Below are positions 55,551-64,000 of a DNA stretch of 64,000 bases, in pieces. This DNA comes from Anatilimnocola aggregata (lineage in GTDB: Bacteria; Planctomycetota; Planctomycetia; Pirellulales; Pirellulaceae): assembly GCF_007747655.1 (NCBI RefSeq), contig NZ_CP036274.1:1550001-1614000 (forward strand), given 5' to 3'. The notes below the pieces were generated by a model. That model saw only the letters and a list, made by a program, of their open reading frames with translations. It ran no database searches and had not been told where the DNA came from. A program made the position numbers and the translations under genes. Each line of letters starts with the position of its first letter. The first letter of the stretch is position 1.

Positions 55551-56594
55551 CTAGAACGACAGCAGTTCCTCATTGGACCAGAGTCCGCCTGCGTCTTGCA
55601 CGATTGAACTCACGGTGCCAAGGCTCGCCATCTCAACGGTGAACGTAAAAGACCCGTCCTCCGCAACGAGAGTTCGGTGCCCCTCCAACGCTCCACCGAA
55701 GAGTACTTCAAGACCGTTTGGACTCACATTGTCAGCAACATATCCCGTGAAGGTATACAGATTGTCTTCCTGGCTATATCCAAAATCATAGATCACGGGG
55801 GCTGTATTAGTAGTGCTACCTGAGCCGCTCCCCGAACCGCTGCCACTTCCCGACGATCCACCCGAACCACTTGAACTTCCTGATCCACCTCCCGACGATC
55901 CACCCGAACCACTTGAACTTCCTGATCCACTGCCCGGCGATCCACCGGAGCCGCTTGAACTTCCTGATCCACTTCCTGACGAGCCACCGGAGCCGCTTGA
56001 ACTTCCTGATCCACTTCCTGACGAGCCACCGGAGCCGCTTGAACTTCCTGATCCACTTCCTGACGATCCACCCGAGCCACTTCCCGACGATCCACCTGAA
56101 CCACTTGAACTTCCTGATCCACTGCCTGACGAACCGCCTGATCCGCTGGATTGGCCGCCGCTGCCCGACGCTCCTTCACTTCCGTCGCCACTCCCTGAAC
56201 CATACGCCGCGCAAAAGCTCCAGCCTGAGCCACTTTCACAAGCTGACGAAGTTCCTTCCCAGCTCATTTGATCGGCGGAACCCAGCACGCTATCCGGGAC
56301 AAAGCCGGTGCCTGAGCCAGCCGCGTGAACCCACCCAAAGCCGCTGCCATCACCGTTACCATTCTGGTCGGCTGGTCCCGAAGGATCTGTGTAGTGGAGT
56401 GGTGGTGTGCTTGTTAACTCAACGCTCACATTCCCAGCATCGAATTCAATCGGACCGACCACTTCCACAAACGAGACGCTCGCCAACACACGCCTGGCCT
56501 CGACAGGCACGAAGTGAGATCTGCGAAATGGGTCACGCGGTCGACTTGACCAACCTCGAAGATAGCGCGCAAGGGCAGACAGAAATTGATTCAT
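55551..56594 (-). CDS. Ser/Gly-repeat surface protein with N-terminal planctomycete motif
   Basis: Protein of 347 residues. The N-terminus (RRSHFVPVEARRVLASVSFVE) is a planctomycete-type secretion/attachment motif found on large surface proteins. Residues about 140-265 are Ser-Gly repeats such as GSGSSSGSGGSSGS, and the last 80 residues form a beta-rich domain (YTFTGYVADNVSPNGLEVLFGG) like Ig-like modules. It is probably exported. Repeat copy number is likely variable. Confidence 0.75.
   Translation of the reverse strand: MNQFLSALARYLRGWSSRPRDPFRRSHFVPVEARRVLASVSFVEVVGPIEFDAGNVSVELTSTPPLHYTDPSGPADQNGNGDGSGFGWVHAAGSGTGFVPDSVLGSADQMSWEGTSSACESGSGWSFCAAYGSGSGDGSEGASGSGGQSSGSGGSSGSGSGSSSGSGGSSGSGSGGSSGSGSGSSSGSGGSSGSGSGSSSGSGGSSGSGSGSSSGSGGSPGSGSGSSSGSGGSSGGGSGSSSGSGGSSGSGSGSGSGSGSTTNTAPVIYDFGYSQEDNLYTFTGYVADNVSPNGLEVLFGGALEGHRTLVAEDGSFTFTVEMASLGTVSSIVQDAGGLWSNEELLSF
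55825..56160. repeat. 42-base minisatellite encoding Ser/Gly repeats
   Basis: About seven or eight degenerate copies of a 42-base unit (plus strand CTTGAACTTCCTGATCCACT followed by 22 further bases) with 14-residue periodicity. Neighbouring copies between 55940 and 56060 are nearly identical. It lies inside the surface protein gene. Confidence 0.8.
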
Positions 56595-56735
56595 GGGTCA
56601 CTCCTGGCGGCGCTCGCGCGAAAGTATGAAAACCCAGTACGCGAAAGAAGCGTTAGGCTGTTTGGTGCGGAGCATGAGCCGCCGCGCCAGGAATCGCAAA
56701 CTGACCGAGAAAGCGGGTCAGCAATTGAGAGAGAT

Positions 56736-56781
56736 CGTAATTCGCTGGAACGGGACTACGTAATTCGCTGGAACGGGACTA
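56736..56781. repeat. Two tandem copies of a 23-base repeat
   Basis: CGTAATTCGCTGGAACGGGACTA occurs at 56736-56758 and again at 56759-56781, perfect copies, in the gap between the Ser/Gly-repeat gene and the kinase gene. Confidence 0.75.
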
Positions 56782-56816
56782 ATTGACATTCGGGAGCGCT
56801 GAATTCGGCGAGTAGT

Positions 56817-58867
56817 TCAACGAAGCTCGGCTACCAACGGGCCCAAGTCATAAGATGCGGGTAATGGACGTACCATCGGGACGGCAACAACGCGTTCGTC
56901 TGGAACCGGTCCGGCCGGAGCAAGTGCATCCAGGTCGAATGACCTAAAAACCAATGCAGCGATCAAGTCCTTTTTCGAGTTACCGAGCCGCATCGCAGAC
57001 TGCAAAAGTTCAGCCGTGCGTTCGCGTAGCGAGGGATCTTGAGATAAGCCAGCGGCGTAGTTCCGGGCGGCATCGAACGCCACATAGCCGTCGTCAGGCA
57101 ACAGTGACAACGACGATTCCACGTCATCGTAGGTATCGTTGGGTGGAGGCGTTTTTTGCTTCCTGGCTACACCCACCTTGGCGAGAGCCCGATAGCGATA
57201 TGCGTCGCCAAAACTTGGATTGGCATCAATGGCTTTACTGAATTCAGTCACCGCTCGCGCCGGGGCGTCCAGTCTAAGGCTGCAACGTCCAAGGTGATAA
57301 TAGAGTTCACCGGTTGGATCTTCGTCAGGATTCGCTTGCTCGTAGTAATATCGAGCACCTTCAAAGTGCTTCGAGTGTTCGTTACAGAATCCGAGCCAAG
57401 CGGCGATTCTCGTATCACGGTTGCTGCTGCGTAACGCTGCTAACCGCTTGGCGGCAGTGATGAAGTCTTCTTCTCGGGTGTCTTGAATCGCGGCGACTAA
57501 CATCGCCTGAGAAGGATTGAGCGGCGGATTGAACCACCTCCAGCCGCCAAATCCGCTGGCAACAACAACTACAACCAGCAAGAACAAAGCTCCGAAACGA
57601 AACAAAAATCGAGATCGATTGGCCTGGGCGACGGTTTGTCGACAGAATCGAGCAAGTTCGTCGGCCAATTCACTAGTCGTGCTGAACCGAAAGTTCGGAT
57701 CATTCTGTAGGCATCGCTCGACAATGGCCTGCAGACGAGGCGGCACTTGTTGTCCCGCCACGTCAACTTGCGTTTCCGTGCGAAGGGTTAACTTTCGCCG
57801 ATACGAAGCCTTCTCGTCGTCGTCACGAAGTTCAAATGGCGGAGTGCCATATATCAACTCGAACAGAACTGTTCCCAGTGAAAATATGTCGCTGCGGAAG
57901 TCCTCGGCCGAATCTGCATGTTGCCTGTCTGCCAGACCCTCGATGCCAAGGAGGGCAAGTCTCTCTGGGGCCATGTACGGGGGCGTTCCGCCTAAGGGGA
58001 GACCTGTCGATTGCCCATCCACCGAAAGATTGAAGTCAAGTAACAGAGGATGGCCATCAAACCCGAGCAGAATGTTGGAGGGCTTAATGTCGCCGTGCAA
58101 TACTCCCAGTTCGTGAGCCGCCGATAGTCCGCGGGCGCCTTCTTCGATCGTTCGCACTACTACCAACAAATAAGGGAGAGATGGCTTCGTTGGTGTCCGG
58201 TGTTGGCCCTTCTCCGTGTTGCTTTCCGCGGAGGCCTCCAGCAGCGCTGCTGATACCTGATCTGGCTTCGTGCCAGCCAAGCGATCTAGAACATTCCCGA
58301 GCGTGACGCGTCCGAGATACGGCATGCAAATGCCAGTCAGTGCGCGCTCGGCGTCCGAACGAATCGAGTGGATCGGCATGACGTTGCGATGCGCCGATTA
58401 CCCAGTACGAATGCTTCGCTGGCCCCAAATCGTGAGCATTTGACGACTACCGGCCGATGGCCAAGCGACGGCTCTTCGGCCAGATAAACTCGCGAAAATG
58501 CACCTCGCCCGACTTCATCGATCAGCTTCCAATCAAGCCATTGCTCGCCCAGGTTTGGCCAATCGGTCTCGTGCGAGATGTCGCAACCCAGCGACATGCT
58601 TCGCATCATCCGGTGAATCGTTAGCACGCGTGTGAGCGAATGGCTCATCCCTTGAAAACGAGCGCCGAACTTCTCCGGCTCGACGGTCTCACCATGCTCC
58701 TCGCGCAAGCAGAACTCTTCATACGCGAGGTCAATGGCCAGGGATCGGTGCTGCAACAATTCGGGATGCTCGGCAAAGACATGGAGCGCATCCGGTTTTT
58801 CGCCAGCCCGCCATTTGTCAACAATCGTATCGACTTGGGATCGATAGAAACTGGCGGTGCTCATGCT
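56817..58867 (-). pseudogene. Ser/Thr protein kinase split by a frameshift
   Basis: The N-terminal frame (58867, MSTASFYRSQ, after a long coding-like region) carries a glycine loop VGRGAFSRVYLAEE and VVVKCSRFG with the catalytic Lys, then goes out of frame at about 58389. The rest is in another frame from AHRNVMPIHS to the end: HGDIKPSNILL in place of HRD (Arg to Gly), DFNLS in place of DFG, GTPPYMAPERL, a membrane helix near FLFRFGALFLLVVVVVASGF and TPR-like repeats. One missing base near 58390 would restore it. The HGD and DFN changes also suggest weak or no catalysis. ECF sigma gene is next upstream. Confidence 0.72.
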
Positions 58868-58897
58868 GTGGCCATACCTCAATGTCCTACGTGAGTC

Positions 58898-59527
58898 TTA
58901 CGTTGCCTGCTGCAAAAGTCGCTGAACAACCTTTCGGGCGGTCCGTTCGTGGATGTTCAACTCAGCAGCAATCGACGTAAACGTAACTCCCTGAAGACGC
59001 AATTCAACGATCTGTTTCACGTGTTCTGGTTCGCCGGCCAATAGTTGCTCCCAGCGTTCCTTCGCCATGGCAACCGAACTTGGCGTGGGAGAAGTAGCGG
59101 CTAGCTGCCCCAGCGTCTGCTGCATGTCGCTGCGATCAGCCTCCCGATTGAGGTTGTATTTAGCGGACTGTAGTCGGCGGCGAACCTCGGAAATCACCTT
59201 GAACTTGGCAACGGTCGCCAGGTAGGCCACCAGTTGTTCGGGCGTTTCTACATCCTTGATTCGATGCGGGGTGCGGAAAAACGAAGCCCACACGATTTGC
59301 ACAAAATCCAGCGAGTCGAATTTGGAACGCAGCCGACGGTTGAGTGTGCGGCGCACAATGCGATGCACATCGTGGCTGTATCGCTGCACGACATCCCAAG
59401 CTGCTTGCTGAGAACCAGCCTGTACTTGCTCCATCAGTCTCTGAAACTCAGCCGCTGATCCCGAACTTGATTCAGGTTCACTTATCATTTCCAACACACC
59501 TGCACTCGCACATATGTTCGCTGCCAA
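58898..59527 (-). CDS. ECF-type sigma-70 factor of the planctomycete kinase-associated group
   Basis: Sigma factor of up to 209 residues (ATG 59488 is an alternative start). Region 2 is visible (QVQAGSQQAAWDVVQRYSHDVHRIVRRTLNRRLRSKFDSLDFVQIVW) and region 4 (EHVKQIVELRLQGVTFTSIAAELNIHERTARKVVQRLL). ECF sigma factors adjacent to Ser/Thr kinases are common in planctomycetes and are thought to be controlled by them; here the partner kinase lies 30 bases downstream on the same strand and is frameshifted. Confidence 0.9.
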   Translation of the reverse strand: MAANICASAGVLEMISEPESSSGSAAEFQRLMEQVQAGSQQAAWDVVQRYSHDVHRIVRRTLNRRLRSKFDSLDFVQIVWASFFRTPHRIKDVETPEQLVAYLATVAKFKVISEVRRRLQSAKYNLNREADRSDMQQTLGQLAATSPTPSSVAMAKERWEQLLAGEPEHVKQIVELRLQGVTFTSIAAELNIHERTARKVVQRLLQQAT

Positions 59528-59625
59528 TTCCTGTCATCGGAACAGAGTTTTCTTTATTTCTGCGACTAACTAAACCGCTTGCGAAGCCGGATTGCGATTT
59601 ATCACTAGTGCCCAACGTATTCGAC

Positions 59626-59642
59626 GTGACAGCAAATGTCAC
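59626..59642. promoter_or_regulatory. Palindrome GTGACA-N5-TGTCAC, copy 2
   Basis: GTGACA-GCAAA-TGTCAC in the divergent gap between the ECF sigma gene and the glycosyltransferase-like gene, about 37 bases upstream of the latter's ATG at 59679. Confidence 0.5.
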
Positions 59643-59678
59643 TCGATTCTAACTGGCCGGCCACAATTTAGGGAGCTA

Positions 59679-60461
59679 ATGGGTAAGCCGATGAATAATG
59701 CCAATCACTCTTGCGTGATCCTGGTCCCGGTTGGATCGCATATCGAGCCCGCTTGTGAGGCGTCGCTGCACGAACTCGAACGGCGTGGCTATCCGGTCTG
59801 GCGTGTTCGCGGCTATTCAGCCATCGATCAGGGGCGAAATCAACTGGCAACCGATGCACTGGCCAAAGGCTTCGCCGAAACGATGTGGATCGACGCTGAC
59901 ATATCGTTTGAACCCGATGCTGTTGACCGCCTTCGACAGCATTGCCTTACAATCACCTGTGGCGTTTATCCCAAGAAGGCCAAACGAGAGCTGACGATTC
60001 ACGTCCTGCCAGGAACGAACAAACTCACCTTCGGTCGAGGCGGAGGTCTGACGGAAATCCGTTATGCAGCTACCGGCTTTTTGCATGTGAGGCGGGCCGC
60101 CTATGAGGCGATCCAGAGCAAATTGGGGTTGCCAAGTTGCAACACGCGTTGGAAGCGGCCAATGATCCCGTTCTTTCAACCGCTGATTCAGGAGGAGCCC
60201 TGGGGTAGCTGGTACCTCGCGGAGGACTTCGCCTTCTGCGAGCGGGCTCGTCGCTGTGGATTCAAGATCATGGCAGACACCTCATTCCGCTTGGGCCACA
60301 TCGGCTCGCATTGCTTTAGCTGGGAAGAAGCGGGCTGCGAAACCAAGCGGTTCGGGACGTTTGCATATCACCTGGGAACGGACAACACCGAGCCCGTCGA
60401 GCATCACGATCCCGCACGGGAGCAGTTCCAGGGATCTGACAGGCAATTGGTCCGGGCTTAA
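59679..60461 (+). CDS. Glycosyltransferase-like (GT-A fold) protein
   Basis: Protein of about 260 residues. Start ATG 59679 has AGGGAG at good spacing. ILVPVGSHIEPACEASLHELERRG, GRNQLATDALAKGFAETMWIDADISF with a DxD motif (DAD), and DFAFCERARRCGFKIMAD with a candidate catalytic acid resemble GT2-like glycosyltransferases without clear family assignment. It is followed 29 bases later by the polysaccharide pyruvyl transferase gene, so a surface glycan role is likely. Confidence 0.7.
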   Translation: MGKPMNNANHSCVILVPVGSHIEPACEASLHELERRGYPVWRVRGYSAIDQGRNQLATDALAKGFAETMWIDADISFEPDAVDRLRQHCLTITCGVYPKKAKRELTIHVLPGTNKLTFGRGGGLTEIRYAATGFLHVRRAAYEAIQSKLGLPSCNTRWKRPMIPFFQPLIQEEPWGSWYLAEDFAFCERARRCGFKIMADTSFRLGHIGSHCFSWEEAGCETKRFGTFAYHLGTDNTEPVEHHDPAREQFQGSDRQLVRA

Positions 60462-60490
60462 GAAACGACTATTCAGGCGGAGAAGACTCG

Positions 60491-61306
60491 ATGATCAAGA
60501 TGTACTGGTGGCAAGGCGGCGGTGGGACCGGAAACTTTGGAGACAAGTTAGCACCAGCGCTCGTGCAGGCTCTCACTGGGAAACAAGTTACTTATTCACC
60601 AATTGACAAAGCTGACATCGTCGCGATTGGCAGCGTGCTGGAGCCGTGGTTTTGGCCACAAGATTCATGGCTGACTTACGCCGGGTATATATGGGGTGCC
60701 GGCCGCATGTTTGGCAACATTGCGATGCCGTTCCCCAGAGCAAACATCGTGGGAGTGCGAGGTGAACTGACACTAAATACGCTCGGAGATGTTGGAACCC
60801 AGGACACAGTGGTCGGTGACCCAGGCCTGCTATGTGGCCATTTGCACCGATCCGAAGCAAAGGTGAAGTACAAGCTAGGGATTTGGCCGCATTGGAGCGA
60901 AGCTAAGCACCCCAAACTAAGTGCGTTATTGAACTCCTCTCCAGAAATCCTCCTGATCAACCCCTGTGGCGACATTCGCGCCACCATCGACCAGGCAGCG
61001 TCCTGTGAAGCAATCGCCGCGACATCTCTGCATGGTCTCGTCATCGCAGATGCACTAGCCGTCCCGAACTGCTGGTTACGACTCGGCACTGGCAAAGAGG
61101 ACAATGTGGGCATGCCCTTGTTCAAGTACTTCGATTACTTTTCCGCCTTTCAAGCCCCACCGCCAGCTCCTCACATACTGTCGACTGACGCGACTCTTGA
61201 TGAGTTGCTGCCGAAAGTCAACAGCAGAAGGCACGCCGACGTTGCACGACTTCAAGACGATTTACTCTCGGCATTTCCCTTGCAACGCTCACAGCAGTTC
61301 GTATGA
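60491..61306 (+). CDS. Polysaccharide pyruvyl transferase family protein
   Basis: Protein of 271 residues. The N-terminus MYWWQGGGGTGNFGDKLAPALVQAL and TSLHGLVIADALAVP are family signatures of pyruvyl transferases (CsaB/GumL-like) that add ketal pyruvate to glycans. Also visible are IGSVLEPWFWP, VRGELTLNTLG and VVGDPGLLCG. Acts in the cytoplasm on lipid-linked or nucleotide sugars. It is downstream of the glycosyltransferase-like gene on the same strand. Confidence 0.85.
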   Translation: MIKMYWWQGGGGTGNFGDKLAPALVQALTGKQVTYSPIDKADIVAIGSVLEPWFWPQDSWLTYAGYIWGAGRMFGNIAMPFPRANIVGVRGELTLNTLGDVGTQDTVVGDPGLLCGHLHRSEAKVKYKLGIWPHWSEAKHPKLSALLNSSPEILLINPCGDIRATIDQAASCEAIAATSLHGLVIADALAVPNCWLRLGTGKEDNVGMPLFKYFDYFSAFQAPPPAPHILSTDATLDELLPKVNSRRHADVARLQDDLLSAFPLQRSQQFV

Positions 61307-61320
61307 GAGTGCCAAGCCCA

Positions 61321-61337
61321 GTGACAGATTATGTCAG
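61321..61337. promoter_or_regulatory. Palindrome GTGACA-N5-TGTCAg, copy 3 (one mismatch)
   Basis: GTGACA-GATTA-TGTCAG, differing in the last base from the other two sites; it lies 15 bases after the stop of the pyruvyl transferase gene. Confidence 0.4.
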
Positions 61338-61926
61338 TGCAAGAATTTTCTAGCAGATTTGTGTCACTTAAATTTGGTTTTGCATTTCATATTTACCCTC
61401 CTGCGGAAGTTGACAAACACATAATGTCAAGTATAAGCGCCAGGTCGATTTCGCGGCCGTCAGTACAGTAACGTAACAACGCTGTGGCCGCGAATCCGAG
61501 CAAGGCGCAAACAATAGCCGAGTGCTTCTGTCTGCGCCATCAACATATTGCGTGCTAATGATGCGCGTTCTGGCCGGTTTTGGTGGCAAGGAAGTCCTTC
61601 ATGAGACTGCTCGTTGCTCTGCGGGGTTGTTCGCCTCACCCTCTCGGTCCTTGGCTGCGTTAGTTGTTCTGACCCACTAACCTTCGCCTGTACAGCCTGC
61701 TCTTGGATCCTGCAACTGAATCATTCCCTGCATTTATAGGACTTACTCCGATGCGATTTGTTCGTCATGGCAGCGACAAGATTAAATCTCTGCCGAAGAA
61801 GCTGCGCCGTTCAGCGATTGCTTGTAAACGACGGTCGAATAGTGCAGCGCGCGGCGGTTGAAAAGTGTGGCGCTGAGGTGGGGAAGGGTCTCAGTCTAAA
61901 TCAGGGTGTTGGGGCATTCCAGTAAG

Positions 61927-61956
61927 AATCCTTCCTCCTCCGGAGGAGGAAGGATT
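61927..61956. terminator. Perfect 30-base palindrome after istB
   Basis: AATCCTTCCTCCTCC joined to its own reverse complement with no loop, 20 bases downstream (minus sense) of the istB stop at 61976. Likely a transcription stop or structured end of the insertion sequence. Confidence 0.5.
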
Positions 61957-61975
61957 GCGACGGTTGTAACGACGG

Positions 61976-62797
61976 CTAGGATTCTGCCGTTTCATCGGCG
62001 GGTGACAAGGATGAGGTCGCCGGTTTCGGGCGCGATCCTTTGCGGCGGCGCCGCGCGTCTTGCAAGCGATAACTTTCGCCGGTCGATTCGAGGATGTGGC
62101 AGCGGTGTGTCAGCCGATCGAGCACGGCGCCGGTCAGGCGCTCGCTGCCCAGGACTTCGGTCCATTGCTCGAACGGCAGATTGGTGGTCACGATCAACGA
62201 TTGGCGTTCGTAAGCGCTACTGATGACCTCGAAGAGCAACTCCGCGCCCAGCTTACTGGCGGGGACGTAACCCAGCTCATCGAGGATCAGCAGATCGAAC
62301 TTGGCTAGTGACGACTTCATCCGCAGCAGCGTCCGTTCTTCTCGGGCTTCCATAAGTTGCGTGATCAGTTCCGTCACGCGGCAGAAGCGGACCCGTTTGC
62401 CCCGCTGACAGGCGGCAATGCCAAGCGCGATGGCCAGGTGCGTCTTCCCCGTGCCCGGATGCCCGAGAAAGATCACCGACTCGCGGCGTTCCACGAACTC
62501 GCACCGCAGTAGTTCTGCCACCAGCACGCGATTGAGCGAGGGCTGGGCGGCGAAGTCGAAATCACCAGGCGATTTCAGGTTGGGAAAGCGCGCTGACTTG
62601 AGCCGCCGCTCGCTGGCACGCTTCTCACGGTTGAGTAACTCCAGCTCACACAGTTGCAGCAGAAAGCCCAGATGATCGACGTTCTCCGTCGCACACCGCT
62701 GGGCCGTTTTCTCGCAGCCCTCCAGGAACGACGGCAACCGTAGGGCCTTCAAGTGATGCTTGAGCAGCACCGTGCTTTTGGTTTCGAGAGATTTCAT
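61976..62797 (-). CDS. istB: IstB-like ATPase of an IS21-family element
   Basis: Transposition helper ATPase of 273 residues. Walker A GHPGTGKT at 112-119, Walker B FDLLILDELGYVP, and the IstB phrase RFCRVTELITQLMEA. It assists the IstA transposase in target DNA handling. The start overlaps the istA stop by 4 bases (62794-62797), as usual in IS21. Confidence 0.93.
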   Translation of the reverse strand: MKSLETKSTVLLKHHLKALRLPSFLEGCEKTAQRCATENVDHLGFLLQLCELELLNREKRASERRLKSARFPNLKSPGDFDFAAQPSLNRVLVAELLRCEFVERRESVIFLGHPGTGKTHLAIALGIAACQRGKRVRFCRVTELITQLMEAREERTLLRMKSSLAKFDLLILDELGYVPASKLGAELLFEVISSAYERQSLIVTTNLPFEQWTEVLGSERLTGAVLDRLTHRCHILESTGESYRLQDARRRRKGSRPKPATSSLSPADETAES

Positions 62798-64000
62798 AAC
62801 ACACCTCCCGTCGTCAGCGCGCAGGTCAGTTCACGGTAAGACAGGAGATTGGGAGGAGGGATCGAGTGCGACTGCAGATGCGGATGATTGTCCAGCCGAA
62901 ACCACCGCGTCGGCTCTTCCAGTCCCTGCTGCACGAGCAGCCGAATCGCATCGACGGCCAGAACGTCGATCTCCAGTGCCCGCTCAATCGCCGCAGTTAA
63001 TGCAGCCAGCGAGATAGTCTCCAGCAGCCGCAAGGTTTTGATGAACTCCCGGCGGCCGTGTGCGCCGCCATCTGCTTCCAGACGCCGCCGGAGGAGATCG
63101 AAACAGTCCGGCAAGCCCCAGTTTTCCAGGGGTTTCGCGAAGTCCAAGCCCCCTGGCTTCCGCTCCAAGAGTGCCAGGTAATGCAGCGGGTTGTAATGGA
63201 CCTGCTCCTTCGACCAGTCGCGTGGATGCTGGGCAACCAACTTGTCGTTAACGACCAGCCGAACTTCCTCCAGGCCGCCAATTGCGGTCACTTTCTGATG
63301 AGCATACTGCGTCGGCACCGAGTAATCGTTGCCGTCGAAGCGAACCAAGGAAAGAGAGTTGGCCTGGGCCGGTTCGACTCGCCGCGCTTCAAAGCCCGAC
63401 TTCGGCAGCGGCAACAACGCAGCCTGCTCCTCTGCCAACAACGTGGCTTTGTTCGCCGGTTGTCCGCGTAACTGGCGTTCCAGATCTTCACAGCACTGCC
63501 GCTCGAGTTCGGCATTCAGCACTTCCAGGCTGCCGGTCCGTGGTACCGGCACCAGGAAGTTCCGCCGCGCGAAACCGATGAGGTTCTCCGTATGCCCCTT
63601 CTCCATCGGCCGTCGCACCAGGCAGAAGTGATGCTCAAACAGATAATGACTCTGCAGCCGTAGGAACTCACGCGTCGGCGTGTCACCCCGTTTCCCCACG
63701 AACCGGGCCACAGCAATCCGGCTGTTGTCGTAGCTGATCCGGCGGGGCACGCCGCCGAAGAACTCAAAGGCCCGCTGATGGCCCGCTTGAAACGTCTCGG
63801 TGCATTCGCGAGGAAAGACCTGCACGAAGAACGCGTCGCTGTACGGCAACGACATGACGCAGTACGCGACTTTCGTCGGCATGCCTTGCAGCACCACCTC
63901 CGCTTCGCCGAAGTCGAACTGGGCTTCGCCCGGTTGATGCGACAAGGGTAAGAACACCTCCGCCGTGGTCGTTCGCCACTCCCGCACGACCTCGCCGACC
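62794..64000 (-). CDS. istA: IstA-like transposase of an IS21-family element (5' end outside the window)
   Basis: DDE (rve-fold) transposase; at least 400 residues are present and the frame is open to the window edge, so the N-terminal HTH lies beyond 64000. Visible core: PGEAQFDFGEAEV with an Asp, ENLIGFARRNFLVPVPRTG with the Glu, and the C-terminal part with NDKLVAQHPRDWSKEQVHYNPLHYLALLERKPG. Overlaps istB by 4 bases. The element appears intact in the visible part. Confidence 0.92.
   Translation of the reverse strand, partial: VGEVVREWRTTTAEVFLPLSHQPGEAQFDFGEAEVVLQGMPTKVAYCVMSLPYSDAFFVQVFPRECTETFQAGHQRAFEFFGGVPRRISYDNSRIAVARFVGKRGDTPTREFLRLQSHYLFEHHFCLVRRPMEKGHTENLIGFARRNFLVPVPRTGSLEVLNAELERQCCEDLERQLRGQPANKATLLAEEQAALLPLPKSGFEARRVEPAQANSLSLVRFDGNDYSVPTQYAHQKVTAIGGLEEVRLVVNDKLVAQHPRDWSKEQVHYNPLHYLALLERKPGGLDFAKPLENWGLPDCFDLLRRRLEADGGAHGRREFIKTLRLLETISLAALTAAIERALEIDVLAVDAIRLLVQQGLEEPTRWFRLDNHPHLQSHSIPPPNLLSYRELTCALTTGGVL

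Larger units (their letters stand above)
61307..61975. other. Gene-free region between the glycan genes and the IS21 element
   Basis: About 670 bases with no supported gene. It includes the third GTGACA-type palindrome (61321-61337) and, at its end, a 30-base palindrome (61927-61956). A 36-codon frame at 61751 has no family signature. The outer end of the IS21 element should lie in the last few hundred bases but its terminal repeat was not identified. Confidence 0.4.

Noticed and set aside
55813-56271. Repetitive plus-strand frame rich in Pro-Glu-Leu-Asp, and the 42-base repeat as a possible CRISPR array
   Set aside because: Repeats are contiguous without spacers and translate as a Ser/Gly stalk on the minus strand; the plus frame is a by-product.

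Overview
The window looks like a chromosomal segment of a planctomycete, probably Pirellulales-like. The evidence is the set of lineage-typical genes: an FGE-type sulfatase pair, a planctomycete cytochrome C protein, a DUF1501 plus DUF1549/DUF1553 pair, a ceramidase-like secreted hydrolase, Ser/Thr kinases with membrane and TPR tails, an ECF sigma factor next to a kinase, and a Ser/Gly-repeat surface protein. No rRNA, tRNA or CRISPR array was recognised.

Layout. 1-6.3 kb: 3' part of a Ser/Thr kinase with TPRs, an EmrA/EmrB-like efflux pair and a DUF1275 membrane protein. 6.4-11.9 kb: small redox and detoxification enzymes (DUF1348, alpha/beta hydrolase, flavin-binding protein, isochorismatase-like hydrolase, mercuric-reductase-like flavoprotein, SDR). 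12-20 kb: transposase remnant, cytochrome/terpene-cyclase-fold protein, two sulfatases and a ceramidase-like hydrolase. 20-33.4 kb: uronate-isomerase-like protein with a long acidic tail, DUF1501 and DUF1549/1553 proteins, an MFS protein and two M14 carboxypeptidase paralogues, one of which has lost its zinc ligands. 33-34 kb: small membrane protein and lipoprotein.

34.2-49.4 kb is the most coherent block. A minus-strand operon encodes a cbb3-type oxidase (CcoN, CcoO, copper ATPase, accessory membrane proteins, c-type cytochromes). Divergent from it is a plus-strand phosphorelay: a globin-coupled histidine kinase, a tandem-receiver response regulator, a receiver-PAS-kinase, a single receiver and a sigma54-type (NtrC-like) activator. 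After these, on the minus strand, come a universal stress protein and a small helical His-rich protein. Sigma54-type -24/-12 sequences precede both uspA and the cytochrome operon, and a shared palindrome lies upstream of each. I infer an oxygen- or NO-responsive regulon driving microaerobic respiration.

49.4-58.9 kb is a decaying zone: deleted enolase, tyrosine-integrase remnant, LRR gene with an in-frame TGA, frameshifted neighbour, small gene with an in-frame TAA, and a frameshifted Ser/Thr kinase. 58.9-61.3 kb: ECF sigma factor, glycosyltransferase-like protein and polysaccharide pyruvyl transferase. 62-64 kb: IS21-family istA/istB, cut by the window end. A palindrome GTGACA-N5-TGTCAC occurs three times between 54.8 and 61.3 kb.
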